Notes under the pieces: generated by a model
Databases searched by the model: none
What the model saw: the letters and a program-made list of their open reading frames with translations, nothing else
Told to the model about the DNA's origin: nothing
Position numbers and translations under genes: made by a program
Source: an uncultured Devosia sp.
Lineage (GTDB): Bacteria; Pseudomonadota; Alphaproteobacteria; Rhizobiales; Devosiaceae
Assembly (NCBI RefSeq): GCF_946479885.1
Contig: NZ_CAMLHM010000001.1
Coordinates: 186,001 to 250,000, forward strand
Length of the DNA: 64,000 nucleotides
Reading direction: 5' to 3'
Shown here: piece after piece, positions 42,772-51,715 of the stretch
How the letters are laid out: the number at the start of each line of letters is the position of its first letter
Position numbering within the stretch: the stretch's first letter is position 1

Positions 42772-44259
42772 ATGACCGACTACATTCTGGCGATTGACCA
42801 GGGGACGACGTCGAGCCGGGCGATTGTGTTTGGCAAGGACCGGACGATTGCCGGGGTGGGGCAGAAGGAATTCACCCAGATTTTTCCGCAGGACGGCTGG
42901 GTGGAGCATGACCCGGAGGAGATTTGGGAATCGGTCGTCTGGGCGGTGAAGACGGCGCTGAAAGCCGCTGACATCGACGCCGGGGATGTCGCTGCCATCG
43001 GCATTACCAACCAGCGCGAAACGACGCTGATCTGGGACCGCCAGACGGGCAAGCCCATTCACAATGCGATCGTGTGGCAGGATCGGCGCACGGCGGCCTA
43101 CTGCGCCAAGCTCAAGAAGGCGGGGCACGAAAAGAGCGTCACCAAAAAGACCGGCCTGCTGCTCGACCCATATTTCTCCGGCACCAAGGTCAAATGGCTG
43201 CTCGACAACCTGAAGGGCGCGCGCAAGCGTGCCGAGAAGGGCCAGCTTGCCTTCGGCACGGTGGATAGCTTCCTGATCTGGCGCCTGACCGGCGGCAAGG
43301 TGCATGCGACCGACGCCACCAATGCGGGCCGCACGCTGCTGTTCGATATCGGCAAGAACCAGTGGGACAGGGACCTGCTTGATCTGTTCGACATACCGGC
43401 CGCCTTGCTGCCCGAGGTCAAGGATTGCGCCGATGATTTCGGGGTCACCGACGCGAGCCTGTTCGGTGCGGCGATCCCGATTCTGGGCGTCGCCGGCGAC
43501 CAACATGCAGCCACCATCGGCCAAGCCTGTTTCAAGCCCGGCATGCTGAAATCGACCTATGGCACGGGGTGCTTCGCCCTGCTCAATACCGGCGCCGACA
43601 TGGTGAGGAGCAAGAACCGCCTCTTGACCACCATCGCCTATCGGCTGGACGGCAAGACCAGCTATGCGCTCGAAGGCTCGATCTTCATTGCCGGGGCGGC
43701 GGTGCAGTGGATTCGCGACGGGCTGAAGCTGGTCAAGCAGGCCAGCGAAACCGGGCCGCTGGCCCGCACGGCCGACCTCAGCCAGAATGTCTACATGGTG
43801 CCCGCCTTTGTCGGCCTGGGCGCGCCGTGGTGGGACGCCGAGGCCCGCGGGGCAATCTATGGCCTGACGCGCAATTCCGGCCCGGCCGAGATTGCCAGGG
43901 CCGCGCTGGAGGCGGTCTGCTACCAGACGCGCGACCTGCTCGAAGCCATGCATCGCGACTGGAAGGGCGGCGGCGATACAGTGTTGCGCGTCGATGGCGG
44001 CATGGTGGCATCGGACTGGACCATGCAGTTCCTCGCCGACGTGCTCGACGCGCCGGTCGATCGGCCGGTTATCCTTGAAACCACAGCATTGGGCGCGGCG
44101 TGGCTGGCGGGATCGAAGGCCGGCGTTTGGCCTGGAATGCAGGACTTTGCGGCGAGCTGGGCGCGGGACGCGCAGTTCAAGCCGCAGATGGATGCGGCCG
44201 AGCGCAAGCGGAAGATCAAGGGCTGGGACGTGGCGGTGCGGCGGACGCTGAGCGTTTAG
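42772..44259 (+). CDS. glpK: glycerol kinase
   Basis: Cytoplasmic FGGY-family kinase of 495 residues that phosphorylates glycerol to glycerol-3-phosphate, the substrate of GlpD. The start [20 protein letters not shown] is diagnostic. It is followed by [49 protein letters not shown] (with the SGTK loop), [46 protein letters not shown] and [12 protein letters not shown]. The catalytic Asp lies in GVAGDQ. GGGGAGG lies ten bases before ATG. It forms a glycerol module with glpD. No facilitator (glpF) or glycerol ABC transporter is beside it. Confidence 0.97.
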   Translation: MTDYILAIDQGTTSSRAIVFGKDRTIAGVGQKEFTQIFPQDGWVEHDPEEIWESVVWAVKTALKAADIDAGDVAAIGITNQRETTLIWDRQTGKPIHNAIVWQDRRTAAYCAKLKKAGHEKSVTKKTGLLLDPYFSGTKVKWLLDNLKGARKRAEKGQLAFGTVDSFLIWRLTGGKVHATDATNAGRTLLFDIGKNQWDRDLLDLFDIPAALLPEVKDCADDFGVTDASLFGAAIPILGVAGDQHAATIGQACFKPGMLKSTYGTGCFALLNTGADMVRSKNRLLTTIAYRLDGKTSYALEGSIFIAGAAVQWIRDGLKLVKQASETGPLARTADLSQNVYMVPAFVGLGAPWWDAEARGAIYGLTRNSGPAEIARAALEAVCYQTRDLLEAMHRDWKGGGDTVLRVDGGMVASDWTMQFLADVLDAPVDRPVILETTALGAAWLAGSKAGVWPGMQDFAASWARDAQFKPQMDAAERKRKIKGWDVAVRRTLSV

Positions 44260-44280
44260 CGGCGGGAAGAGTCCTTGTCG

Positions 44281-44400
44281 GATACCCCCACCTAACCTCC
44301 CCCTGATAGGGGGAGGAATCCGTCCGGTGGGTTGGGCTCGATAGTGCCTCAAACGCGATCTGTTCCTCCCCCTATCAGGGGGAGGTTAGGCGGGGGTATC
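44281..44400. repeat. family A variant inverted repeat, copy A5
   Basis: GATACCCCCACCTAACCTCC with CCCTGATAGGGGGAGGA on the left, and its near-exact inverse on the right ending in GGCGGGGGTATC. The arms of about 38 bp differ by one base in the outer part. It is a divergent subfamily: the hairpin tip is TGATA instead of TTGYG. It sits between two convergent genes. Confidence 0.85.
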
Positions 44401-44420
44401 CGCTAAAAAACCTTAGCCCC

Positions 44421-44924
44421 CTAGCCCTTCCACGCCTCGAAACTGCCGCCGGCGATCATGGCCCAGTAGAGCTTGCCGCCGGGGCCGCGGGCGGCGGCCA
44501 GGCCGAATTCGACGAAGCGATGGCTCAGCAGCGTGCCGCGATGGCCCGAGGAATCCATCCAGCCGCCGATGACGCCCTGCAGGTCCTTATAGCCCTTGCC
44601 GACATTTTCGCCGACGGCGCCGAGATAGCCAGCAGCGGTGACGCGTTCGCGCAGGGTGACGCCCAGGTCGTGGCTCATCGTATTTTTCTGCGCCATGAGC
44701 CGCGCTTGCGACCGGGCGGCCTCTTCGAGCCTGACATTGTAGGTCCAGGGCGGGGCGCCATTGGCGCGACGCACGGTGTTGATCGCGGCGAGGATTTCGC
44801 CGTCGGTCAGGGTTTCGGGCGTGCTGGCGCCCTTGGGCAGCATGGGGATGGTGGTCGAGCAGGCCGCCAGGGCCGCGGTCGCGGTCAACAGGATAAAGCC
44901 GCGGCGCGTTGTGGTGAGCATCAT
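44421..44924 (-). CDS. CAP/SCP-domain lipoprotein
   Basis: A 167-residue secreted protein of the CAP (cysteine-rich secretory/PR-1) superfamily. The N-terminus is a lipoprotein signal: MMLTTTRRGFILLTATAALAACS, with the lipobox LAAC and a Ser after the Cys, which favours the outer membrane. Domain motifs are EILAAINTVRRANGAPPWTYN, MSHDLGVTLRERV, GENVGKG and WMDSSGHRGTLLSHRFVEFGLA. The conserved His and Glu of the CAP cavity are present. ATG 44924 is used; GTG 44933 would add three residues. Its 5' end lies 15 bases after the stop of the APH-type kinase gene, so the two are one leftward unit. Confidence 0.88.
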   Translation of the reverse strand: MMLTTTRRGFILLTATAALAACSTTIPMLPKGASTPETLTDGEILAAINTVRRANGAPPWTYNVRLEEAARSQARLMAQKNTMSHDLGVTLRERVTAAGYLGAVGENVGKGYKDLQGVIGGWMDSSGHRGTLLSHRFVEFGLAAARGPGGKLYWAMIAGGSFEAWKG

Positions 44925-44939
44925 TGTATCCACGATGGG

Positions 44940-45800
44940 TCAGGCCTGGTCGTAGGCACTGAGCAGATGGGGCAGGCAGGCAAGCTGATGGGTAATGGGC
45001 TGCCCCTCACCAAGCTCCCAGCAGGCCGACAGCGCCGCATGCGCGGCGGCCCAGCCAAGAAGACGCTTGCGCGGATAGGCCAGGCGCTCGGAGAGAATGT
45101 CGGCGCGGACCGCGATGCGGCGCGGGTCGGTGGCAAGGTGGGCGGCGCCCTTGGGATTGATGAAGACGTTGGCCAGGTCGTAGGCGGGATCGCCGATGAG
45201 GCCCTTGGGGTCGATGGCCAGCCAGCCGCGATCGGAACTCAGCACATTGTCGTGGTGCATGTCGCCATGCAGCGGGATCTGGGCGCTGGGCCGGTCGAAC
45301 AGCTTGAGCGCAATGCCGCAGGAGCGGGCATAGAGATCGCGGGCGGTGTGCGGCCAGGTGCGCACATCGGTATCGAACAGGGTCTGGAACCGGTCGCGCA
45401 GCGGCTCGAGGCCATCGGGCGCATCGGCACGCGGGCGGTGGAGGTTGCCGACGACAGTGGCGATCGCGATGGTGCCTTCGTCGTCCTTGCCTGCACGGAC
45501 CGGGTCGCCCAGCGTGCCGCCATCGAGCCATTCCATGAAGATGGTATCGCCATGCATGTCGAAGACTGTCGCGGCGCCCTCCCCGCCATACCAGTTCATC
45601 AGCATGGCGCCGCGCCGCTCTTCCATTGCCGCCAGGGGCTTGAGGATCTTGAGGGCGGCGAAGTTGCGGCCATTCTGCTCGACGCGGAAAATCCAGCTCG
45701 TCGCCGTTTCGGCGACGGGGGTGGACTTGGTCAGGGACCAGCGGATCAGGGCGCGGCTGAGCGCGGTTTCGACGGGCGACTGATTCATCATTGCCGGCAT
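44940..45800 (-). CDS. aminoglycoside/hydroxyurea phosphotransferase-like kinase (APH(6)/hur family)
   Basis: A 286-residue kinase of the APH fold, in the family that includes streptomycin 6-kinase and hydroxyurea resistance protein. The catalytic loop is HGDMHHDNVL at 178-187 (D180, N185) and the metal-binding Asp is D197 in IDPKGLIGDPAYDLANV; FMEWLDGGTLGD marks the hinge. All are intact. Such genes are common in soil bacteria and many are uncharacterised, so drug resistance is not established. Two in-frame ATGs four and five codons downstream are also possible starts. It is followed by the CAP lipoprotein gene. Confidence 0.85.
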   Translation of the reverse strand: MPAMMNQSPVETALSRALIRWSLTKSTPVAETATSWIFRVEQNGRNFAALKILKPLAAMEERRGAMLMNWYGGEGAATVFDMHGDTIFMEWLDGGTLGDPVRAGKDDEGTIAIATVVGNLHRPRADAPDGLEPLRDRFQTLFDTDVRTWPHTARDLYARSCGIALKLFDRPSAQIPLHGDMHHDNVLSSDRGWLAIDPKGLIGDPAYDLANVFINPKGAAHLATDPRRIAVRADILSERLAYPRKRLLGWAAAHAALSACWELGEGQPITHQLACLPHLLSAYDQA

Positions 45801-46009
45801 TAGAGCAGAAGGCGCGCCCGGTTTCGACAGGGTGGAGCCTGATTGCCGGAAAACTTGATGAAATCGTGACGGTAACCAACGGCTAAGGCTGCCGGTTGGC
45901 GCAATGGCAACCCTAAGTCGAGGAAGGGCTAGGCCGGCAACTCTCCTTTACCGGTTGGGGGCGCAGGGTTGAGGCACGCGAAAGCAAGTCCAGCAGGGGG
46001 GAACTTGAA

Positions 46010-46186
46010 ATGACGCATCAACCTTACGAAGACCGGCGGGAACCGACCCGGCTCTCGGACATCATCTCGGCCGACGAAGTGCATCCGACCTTTGGCCGGC
46101 AGGTCATGAACGGCCTGGGCGGCCTGTTGCTGCTGCTGGTCACCGGCGTGGTGATCGTGGCGCTGGTATTGTGGAAGTCGCCTTAG
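46010..46186 (+). CDS. 58-residue single-span membrane protein
   Basis: A small frame with a strong GGGGGGAA Shine-Dalgarno sequence six bases before the ATG. The N-terminal half is hydrophilic (MTHQPYEDRREPTRLSDIIS, then ADEVHPTFGRQ). The C-terminal half is one hydrophobic helix (NGLGGLLLLLVTGVVIVALV) ending LWKSP. This is a tail-anchored topology with the N-terminus probably in the cytoplasm. I know no family. It stands alone between the APH-type kinase (divergent) and repeat A6. Good ribosome site, normal codon use and sensible topology support it. Confidence 0.7.
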   Translation: MTHQPYEDRREPTRLSDIISADEVHPTFGRQVMNGLGGLLLLLVTGVVIVALVLWKSP

Positions 46187-46206
46187 CAGCCAGAACCGCC
46201 GCGCGG

Positions 46207-46310
46207 CACCTCCCCCTCGACGGGGGAGGTTGGGAGGGGGTGTGGTTTGGCCCGAATATCCGGGCTAAACATCCCCCACCCTTGATCCCTCCCCGCAGGG
46301 GGGAGGGTGT
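46207..46310. repeat. family A composite inverted repeat, copy A6
   Basis: Left arm CACCTCCCCCTCGACGGGGG then AGGTTGGGAGGGGG; right arm CCCCCACCCTTGATCCCTCC then CCGCAGGGGGGAGGGTG. The inner TTTGGCCCGAATATC is shared with A4. It lies between the convergent small membrane protein and uxaC genes. Confidence 0.83.
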
Positions 46311-46321
46311 CGACTGAAAAT

Positions 46322-47728
46322 TCACTTGATCTTGTACGCATCCTTGGCCGCCTGGTAGCTCAGGTGCCGGGCGACGTCGCGGGCGGTCGACTTGGTGATG
46401 CGGTTTTCGCCGACCCAGCGACCGAGGAAGCCGCAGACTTCGCGGCGCCACACGTCATGCCGGGCGGGGATGGAGAGCAGCGCGCGGGTATCGTCGTTGA
46501 AACCAGCGAGATTGTAGAAGCCGGCCGATTCCACCACTTGGTCGAGATAGCGGCGAATGCCCTGCGGGCTGTCGTGGAACCACCAGGGCGGCCCGATCAT
46601 CAGGCTGGGCCAATAGCCGGCCATGGGCGCCAGCTCGCGGGCATAGGTGGTTTCGTCGAGCACGAACATGATCAGCCGCAGGTTGGGCTCGTTGCCGCAG
46701 CGCGACAATAGCGCCCTGAGGCCATTGACGTAGTCGGTGGTGCCTGGAATGTCGGCGCCCAGATCGGTGCCACGCTCTGCCATCAGCAGCGGATCGGTAT
46801 TGCGGCGCGAACCCGCATGAAGCTGCATGACCATGCCGTCTTCGACCGAGAGCAAGGCCATTTCCGTCATCATCTGGGCGCGGAACAGCTCGGCATCGGC
46901 GGCGTCGTGCCGGCCGGCGAGGACCTTGTCGAGCAGCGCCTGCTTCTCGGGCGCCGAGAGATCGGCGGTATTGGCCGTGGGCACGCCGTGATCGGTGGCG
47001 ACGGCGCCGAAGCGGCGGAAATATTCGCGGCGGTTGCGGTGCGCATTGATGAGGCCGGACCAGGTGGCCACGTTCTCGCCCGTGATCTCGCCAAACCGCT
47101 GCAGGTTCTCGACAATGGCGGCGCGGCTGGGGTCGGTGACGTCATCGGGCCGATAGGTGGTGCGGACACGGCCGATAGTGCCGTTGGCCTCCATCTTCTG
47201 GTGATGCACCAGCGGATCGAGGGCAAATTCGGTGGTGGCGATGACTTCGACGCGGGCCCGGTCGAGCAGCGCATGCGGCAGCAATGCCGGCGTGGCGAGT
47301 GCGGCGTCAATGGTGTCGTAGATGGCGTCGGCGGTGGCGGATGACAGCTCGTCCTTGATGCCGAAGGCCCAATCGAGTGAGTGATCGATCCAGGTCTTGG
47401 ACGGGGTGCCGGCGAAGACGTGGTAATTGGCGGCGAACAGGCGCCAGGCCGCCCTGCCCCCGGCGACCGGCTTGCCATCCTTGCGGGGAACACCGAGGTC
47501 GTCATAGCTCAGGCCGCGGCTGCGCAGCATGCGCAGCACATAGTGGTCGGGCGTGAGGAACAAAGCCGCCGGATCGGGAAAACGCCCGTTATCGGCGAAC
47601 CATGACGGATCGGTGTGACCATGCGGGCAGACCAGTGGCAGGTCGCGCACTTCGGGATAGAGATCGCGCGCCACGGAGCGGGCTGGCTCGGATGCGGGGA
47701 ACAGGCGGTCTGGATGCAAATGGGTCAT
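46322..47728 (-). CDS. uxaC: glucuronate isomerase (uronate isomerase)
   Basis: Cytoplasmic enzyme of 468 residues converting D-glucuronate to D-fructuronate and D-galacturonate to D-tagaturonate, the first step of uronate breakdown. Signature segments are DLPLVCPHGHTDPSWFADN, HYVLRMLRSRGLSYDDLG, ATTEFALDPLVHHQKM, VVATW-like ATWSGLINAHRNRREYFRRFGAVATDHG, MVMQLHAGSRRNTD, LIMFVLDETTYARELAPMAGYWPSLMIGPPWWFHDSP and the C-terminal DARALLSIPARHDVWRREVC-like end. ATG 47728 is the conserved start. It is alone here: uxaB, uxuA and kdgK are not in the window. A palindromic candidate operator lies 39-54 bases upstream. Confidence 0.96.
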   Translation of the reverse strand: MTHLHPDRLFPASEPARSVARDLYPEVRDLPLVCPHGHTDPSWFADNGRFPDPAALFLTPDHYVLRMLRSRGLSYDDLGVPRKDGKPVAGGRAAWRLFAANYHVFAGTPSKTWIDHSLDWAFGIKDELSSATADAIYDTIDAALATPALLPHALLDRARVEVIATTEFALDPLVHHQKMEANGTIGRVRTTYRPDDVTDPSRAAIVENLQRFGEITGENVATWSGLINAHRNRREYFRRFGAVATDHGVPTANTADLSAPEKQALLDKVLAGRHDAADAELFRAQMMTEMALLSVEDGMVMQLHAGSRRNTDPLLMAERGTDLGADIPGTTDYVNGLRALLSRCGNEPNLRLIMFVLDETTYARELAPMAGYWPSLMIGPPWWFHDSPQGIRRYLDQVVESAGFYNLAGFNDDTRALLSIPARHDVWRREVCGFLGRWVGENRITKSTARDVARHLSYQAAKDAYKIK

Positions 47729-47765
47729 GCAGCGGTTTTTGCCATGATCCGGCAGGCAGATCAAT

Positions 47766-47782
47766 CATCTTCCATACAAGAT
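47766..47782 (-). promoter_or_regulatory. candidate operator upstream of uxaC
   Basis: ATCTT-CCATAC-AAGAT (47767-47782) is an inverted repeat with 5-bp arms and a 6-base centre. On the minus strand it reads ATCTTGTATGGAAGAT and shares 16 bases exactly with the site before glpD. An AT-rich stretch just upstream (47795-47815) could carry the promoter. Confidence 0.55.
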
Positions 47783-47944
47783 TTGGGCCCATCACATTTT
47801 ATGTAAATTAACTTCGATTGACGGATCGCATTTCGCCCGATGGGCGGTCGGGACTACCCTTCTGGCGACGGGTGAGAGACAGCGCAAAGCGGCTGCCCAG
47901 GTGACGTTTGGTCCGATGGATCGGCAAGCTGGGAGGATGTTTCG

Positions 47945-48112
47945 ATGGCCCATCTCGATATGCACGAATCCGGCAATTCAATAGAAGCCGCGCGGCAGCA
48001 GGCGCGGGCGACTGGCTATGTCCACCATGCGCAGGTCATGCTGCTGGCGGCGGGCCTTGCCGCGTTCGGCATCGTGGCAGTCGCCGCCGCTATGGTGAGC
48101 ACTCTCCTTTAG
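47945..48112 (+). CDS. 55-residue single-span membrane protein
   Basis: A small frame with GGGAGGA ahead of ATG 47945. The first 30 residues are hydrophilic (MAHLDMHESGNSIEAARQQA and RATGYVHHAQ) and the rest is one hydrophobic helix (VMLLAAGLAAFGIVAVAAAM) with the short tail VSTLL. The topology resembles the 58-residue product of 46010, though the sequences do not align. The gene is 48 bases upstream of the response regulator gene and on the same strand, so it may be the first gene of the two-component operon. No family is recognised. Confidence 0.65.
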   Translation: MAHLDMHESGNSIEAARQQARATGYVHHAQVMLLAAGLAAFGIVAVAAAMVSTLL

Positions 48113-48160
48113 ACACGGGGCCCCGCAGACCTTAGTGTGCCGCCGGGGAGACCGGCGCCG

Positions 48161-48832
48161 ATGCGAATCCTGCTCGTCGAAGACAGCGAAGACCTGGGCG
48201 AGGCAATCGAAAAGCGCCTGCGCAATTCCGGCCATTCGGTGGAATGGGTCCGCGACGGCAACGACGTGGTGTCCACGGCCCAGGGTGACGATTTCGATGC
48301 TGTGGCGCTCGACCTGATGCTGCCCAATCGCGATGGCATCGGGCTGATCGCCGAACTGCGCAAGGGCAAGTTCAATGCGCCGATCCTTGTCATCACGGCG
48401 CGCTCGGAAATCGACGACAAGGTGAGCCTGCTCGACCTGGGCGCCGATGACTACCTGGTCAAGCCATTCGACCTGCGCGAGCTCGAAGCGCGCCTGCGGG
48501 CGCTGATCCGGCGTACCGGCGGGCAGACGACCAGCACGCTGGGCGTGGGCAATCTCGAAATGGACCTGGCCGGCCTCAATGCCAGCATTGGTGGCAGGAC
48601 GCTGGAGCTCGGGCGCCGCGAATTCCGGCTGCTGGAAATTCTCGTCACCAATGTGGGCCGGGTGGTGCCCAAGGAGCGGCTGATGAACCAGCTGTTCAAT
48701 TTCGACGAAGCCGTCTCGGTCAACGCGCTGGAGTTGCATATCTCGCGGCTGCGCAAGAAGCTGGAGCCGGCCAATATCGAGATCGGGACAGTGCGCGGCG
48801 TCGGCTACGTGGTGCGGGCGCCGCATGGGTAG
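48161..48832 (+). CDS. OmpR-type response regulator (TctD-like)
   Basis: A 223-residue transcription factor with a receiver domain (MRILLVEDSEDLG; phospho-acceptor Asp in DAVALDLMLPNRDG; Lys in YLVKPFD) and a C-terminal winged helix (LGRREFRLLEILVTNVGRVVPKERLMNQLF, ISRLRKKLEP, VRGVGYVV). It precedes the histidine kinase directly, with the stop at 48832 and the kinase frame opening at once. Closest in type to TctD, the regulator of tricarboxylate transport. The divergent-end tctCBA operon 3.3 kb away is the likely target. ATG 48161 is chosen over a frame extension to 48137. Confidence 0.92.
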   Translation: MRILLVEDSEDLGEAIEKRLRNSGHSVEWVRDGNDVVSTAQGDDFDAVALDLMLPNRDGIGLIAELRKGKFNAPILVITARSEIDDKVSLLDLGADDYLVKPFDLRELEARLRALIRRTGGQTTSTLGVGNLEMDLAGLNASIGGRTLELGRREFRLLEILVTNVGRVVPKERLMNQLFNFDEAVSVNALELHISRLRKKLEPANIEIGTVRGVGYVVRAPHG

Positions 48833-48847
48833 GTGTGGCACTTCTTC

Positions 48848-51313
48848 ATGACCAACAAATCTTTCTCCATCCGCCGGCGCATCGTGGCGCTGGCGCTGGC
48901 GCTGCTGCTGGCGGCAGCGGTGGTGTTGATCGTGTTCATCCGCGACTATGCCGAGCGGGCCGCCGACCGGGCGTTCGACCGGCTGCTGGCGGCCTCGGCG
49001 CTGACCATTGCCGGCGCCGTGCAGGTGGAGGACGACACCGTCATCGTCGAACTGCCCTTTGCCTCGTTCGGCATGTTCTCCGGCCGGGACCGGGTGTTTT
49101 ACGCAGTGGAGAGCCCGGGTGGCGGGGCGGTGACGGGCTATGCGGACCTGTCGGGCATGCTGCCGGAAATGACCTCGGCCGGGCCCGACTTCACCGACAC
49201 GATCTATCGCGGCGAGCTGGTGCGGGTGGCGAGCGTGGGGCGACTGACCTCGTCGGGCGGCGATGCGGATTGGGTGACGATCCATGTGGCCGAGACGCAG
49301 ACCGAGCGCGAGGCGCTGGCCGGGGAGATCCTCTCCAACGCCATCGTGCCGGTGGTGGCGCTGACGCTGCTGGCCATCGCACTGGTGTGGTTCGGCATCG
49401 GCCGCATGTTTGCGCCGCTCTACCAGTTGGAGCAGGAATTGCGTGGCCGGGCGCCCGATGATCTCTCGCCCGTGGATGTGCCGGTGCCGGTCGAGGTAAG
49501 CCATCTCGTCTCCGGGCTCAATGCCTTCATGGCGCGGCTGGGCAGCGCGATGGAGCGGGTGACCGGGCTGGTGGCCGAGGCGGCGCATGAGGTGCGCACG
49601 CCTTTGGCTTCGCTGCGGGCACAGGCGGAAGTCGCCATGGACGAGCAGGATCCGGTGGCCCTGCGCGCTCGGGTTGGCCGCATCCATCAGGGGGCGGTGC
49701 AGGCGAGCCAGCTGGTATCGCAACTGCTGATGGAGGCGACGATTTCGCACCGCCTCGAGAACCAGGAGACCGACACCACGGCGTTTGGCCTGGTGGTGGA
49801 CGAGGTGCGGCAGCGGCTCGACCCCGACCAGGCGGGGCGGCTGGTGGTGGATTTGCCCGAGGCGGTGGCGGGCGCCCAGATCCGCGGCGACCGGGTGGCG
49901 CTGCGCGAAATGGTGCGCAATGTGATCGACAATGCGCTGGTCTATTCGACGGGACCGGTTGATATCGGCGGGCGGCTGACCGATGGGCTGATGACATTGG
50001 AGGTAAGTGACCACGGCCCGGGTATTGCCGATAGCGAAAAGCCGCTGGTGCTGGAGCGGTTCAAGCGCGGTACGGCCAGCGGGTCCACGGCGGGATCGGG
50101 GCTGGGGCTATCCATCGTCAATCGGGTGGTGGAGGCGCATCGCGGAGCGCTGCGGCTGAAGGACCGGGCGGGCGGCGGGCTGGTGGTGGAAATCGACCTG
50201 CCCACGGTGGGGCGCAATCCTAAGGTGGAGCAATTGCGGCGGGCGCTGGGGTCCCTCTCGGCCCTGGTGGTCTGCCTGTTGCTGCTGGATCCGCGCGGCG
50301 CGGAGGCCGCGTCAACCCGCTATGCAGCGCCGGACGGCAGCAGCGACCTGGTGCTGACCATCGTGGGCGTCACCGATACGCCGCTGTTTGCCCAGTTCAT
50401 CGCCGGCTTCCAGACGCTGCGGCAAGACGTGACTGTCGTCTACGAGGAAACCGATTCCGTGCCGCTTTACGAGCGCTACCTGGCCGGCGACCTGACGCCC
50501 AAGCCTGACCTGCTGGTCAGCTCGGCCTCGGACCTGATGACCAAGCTAGCCAATGACGGCCACGCCATTGCCTATGACAGCCCGTTTCTCGGCGACCTGC
50601 CCGACTGGGCGCACTGGCGCAACGAGGTGTTCGGCTTCACCTTCGAGCCGGCGGTGATCATCTACAACCCCGATCGGATCAGCGCCGAGGAAGTGCCCCG
50701 CACCCACCTGACGCTGGCGGAAATGCTGGAGACGCAGACCGAGCGGTTTCGCGGGGCCATCGCCACCTACGATATTGCGCTGTCGGGGGTGGGGTATCTG
50801 CTGGCCTCGCAGGACCAGGTGATCTCGTCGAACTTCTGGCGGCTGGCGGCGGCGTTCGGGCGGGTAGAGGCCGTTTTCTCGGGATCGAGCCCGGCCATTC
50901 TCAACGGGGTAGCCGACGGCACGCTGGCCCTGGGCTACAATGTGCTGGGCTCCTATGCCTTTGCGCGCCAGGCCGATGGCGCCAATATCGAGATCGTGGT
51001 GCCCGACGACTACGTGCTGGTGCTGACACGGGCCATGCTGATCCCGCGCGACGCGCCCTCCCCCGAGCTGGGCAAGGCGTTTGTCGACTTTGCGCTATCG
51101 CCAGCCGGACAGGCCATCGCGGCAGAGCAAACGGCGCTGGGTTCGGTCGTACCGGGAGGGAAAGGCGAATGGACCGGCGAGGCGATCGCAGCGCGCGGAC
51201 GCGGCGTGATCCAGCCCATTCCGCTGGGTCCGGCGCTACTGGTGTCGCTGGATCAACAGCGGCGGCAGCGGTTTCTGGACAGCTGGGGCGAGATCGTTTC
51301 GCCCAAGCCGTGA
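48848..51313 (+). CDS. sensor histidine kinase fused to a periplasmic solute-binding domain
   Basis: An 821-residue protein with a TctE-type kinase followed by an iron-type (FbpA-like) type 1 binding domain. Helix 1 is about 12-31, the periplasmic loop about 32-163, helix 2 about 165-185, then a HAMP-like linker. H-box AAHEVRTPLAS (H247), N-box REMVRNVIDNAL, DHGPGI (D388) and GSGLGL (416-421) are all intact. Residues about 468-488 (LSALVVCLLLLDPRGAEAA) form a third helix resembling a signal peptide, and 489-821 is the binding domain. Topology puts that domain outside. GTG 50225 (V460) is an in-frame internal start that could also give the binding domain alone. GTG 48833 is an alternative start. 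Confidence 0.88.
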   Translation: MTNKSFSIRRRIVALALALLLAAAVVLIVFIRDYAERAADRAFDRLLAASALTIAGAVQVEDDTVIVELPFASFGMFSGRDRVFYAVESPGGGAVTGYADLSGMLPEMTSAGPDFTDTIYRGELVRVASVGRLTSSGGDADWVTIHVAETQTEREALAGEILSNAIVPVVALTLLAIALVWFGIGRMFAPLYQLEQELRGRAPDDLSPVDVPVPVEVSHLVSGLNAFMARLGSAMERVTGLVAEAAHEVRTPLASLRAQAEVAMDEQDPVALRARVGRIHQGAVQASQLVSQLLMEATISHRLENQETDTTAFGLVVDEVRQRLDPDQAGRLVVDLPEAVAGAQIRGDRVALREMVRNVIDNALVYSTGPVDIGGRLTDGLMTLEVSDHGPGIADSEKPLVLERFKRGTASGSTAGSGLGLSIVNRVVEAHRGALRLKDRAGGGLVVEIDLPTVGRNPKVEQLRRALGSLSALVVCLLLLDPRGAEAASTRYAAPDGSSDLVLTIVGVTDTPLFAQFIAGFQTLRQDVTVVYEETDSVPLYERYLAGDLTPKPDLLVSSASDLMTKLANDGHAIAYDSPFLGDLPDWAHWRNEVFGFTFEPAVIIYNPDRISAEEVPRTHLTLAEMLETQTERFRGAIATYDIALSGVGYLLASQDQVISSNFWRLAAAFGRVEAVFSGSSPAILNGVADGTLALGYNVLGSYAFARQADGANIEIVVPDDYVLVLTRAMLIPRDAPSPELGKAFVDFALSPAGQAIAAEQTALGSVVPGGKGEWTGEAIAARGRGVIQPIPLGPALLVSLDQQRRQRFLDSWGEIVSPKP

Positions 51314-51327
51314 TGTAGACGCCTCAG

Positions 51328-51472
51328 TCGTCTCCCTCCCCCTTGTGGGGAGGGATCAAGGGTGGGGGTGTCCCACGCGCCGGACTCGTGGTGAGATACC
51401 CCCACCCTGCTCGATCACGGACTTAGCTCACGCTAATTCCTATCTCGCTTCCCTCCCCACAAGGGGGAGGGT
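51328..51472. repeat. family A composite inverted repeat, copy A7
   Basis: Left: CCCTCCCCCTTGTGGGGAGG then ATCAAGGGTGGGGG. Right: CCCCCACCCTGC, then CCCTCCCCACAAGGGGGAGG. Arm order as in A1. It begins 15 bases after the kinase-fusion stop codon and may end that transcript. Confidence 0.85.
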
Positions 51473-51715
51473 AGGTCCGGCGCAAGCGGCCTTTGCCCAG
51501 TCGGCACCAGGCCATGCTGGCAACGCATGGCCTAAACGTGGAATTGGAGCTTTTCCTGCCGAAATCGATGAATTCGTCGGTGTACAGCCAGTTAATTGCA
51601 CAGAACGCATAGCTGGCGTGTCGTTTTGCCCCTACCGCAACCGGTCCGTCGGGCCCATCTGTTCAATCATGAAAGCGGCCCGGCAATTCGGTCGGGGCTG
51701 ATGAGGAGACTGGCT
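51473..51715. other. intergenic stretch upstream of the 55-residue gene
   Basis: About 240 bases between repeat A7 and ATG 51716. Frames crossing it have no recognisable protein text. It should contain the promoter of the small gene; AT-rich sequence near 51585-51600 (AGTTAATTGC) is a candidate site, but no convincing -35/-10 pair is seen. Confidence 0.35.

Noticed and set aside
42619..44352. 577-codon minus-strand frame opposite glpK
   Set aside because: Starts and ends in palindromic repeats and lacks domains; glpK is unmistakable on the other strand.
47978..50014. 678-codon open frame on the minus strand opposite the regulator and kinase
   Set aside because: His/Gln/Arg-rich antisense translation. 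The plus strand encodes textbook receiver, winged-helix and kinase motifs.
50221..50227. TAA followed by GTG as evidence of two separate genes
   Set aside because: TAA is out of the kinase frame and the frame continues unbroken through the junction. It is kept as a possible trace of an older gene boundary, not as a present one.
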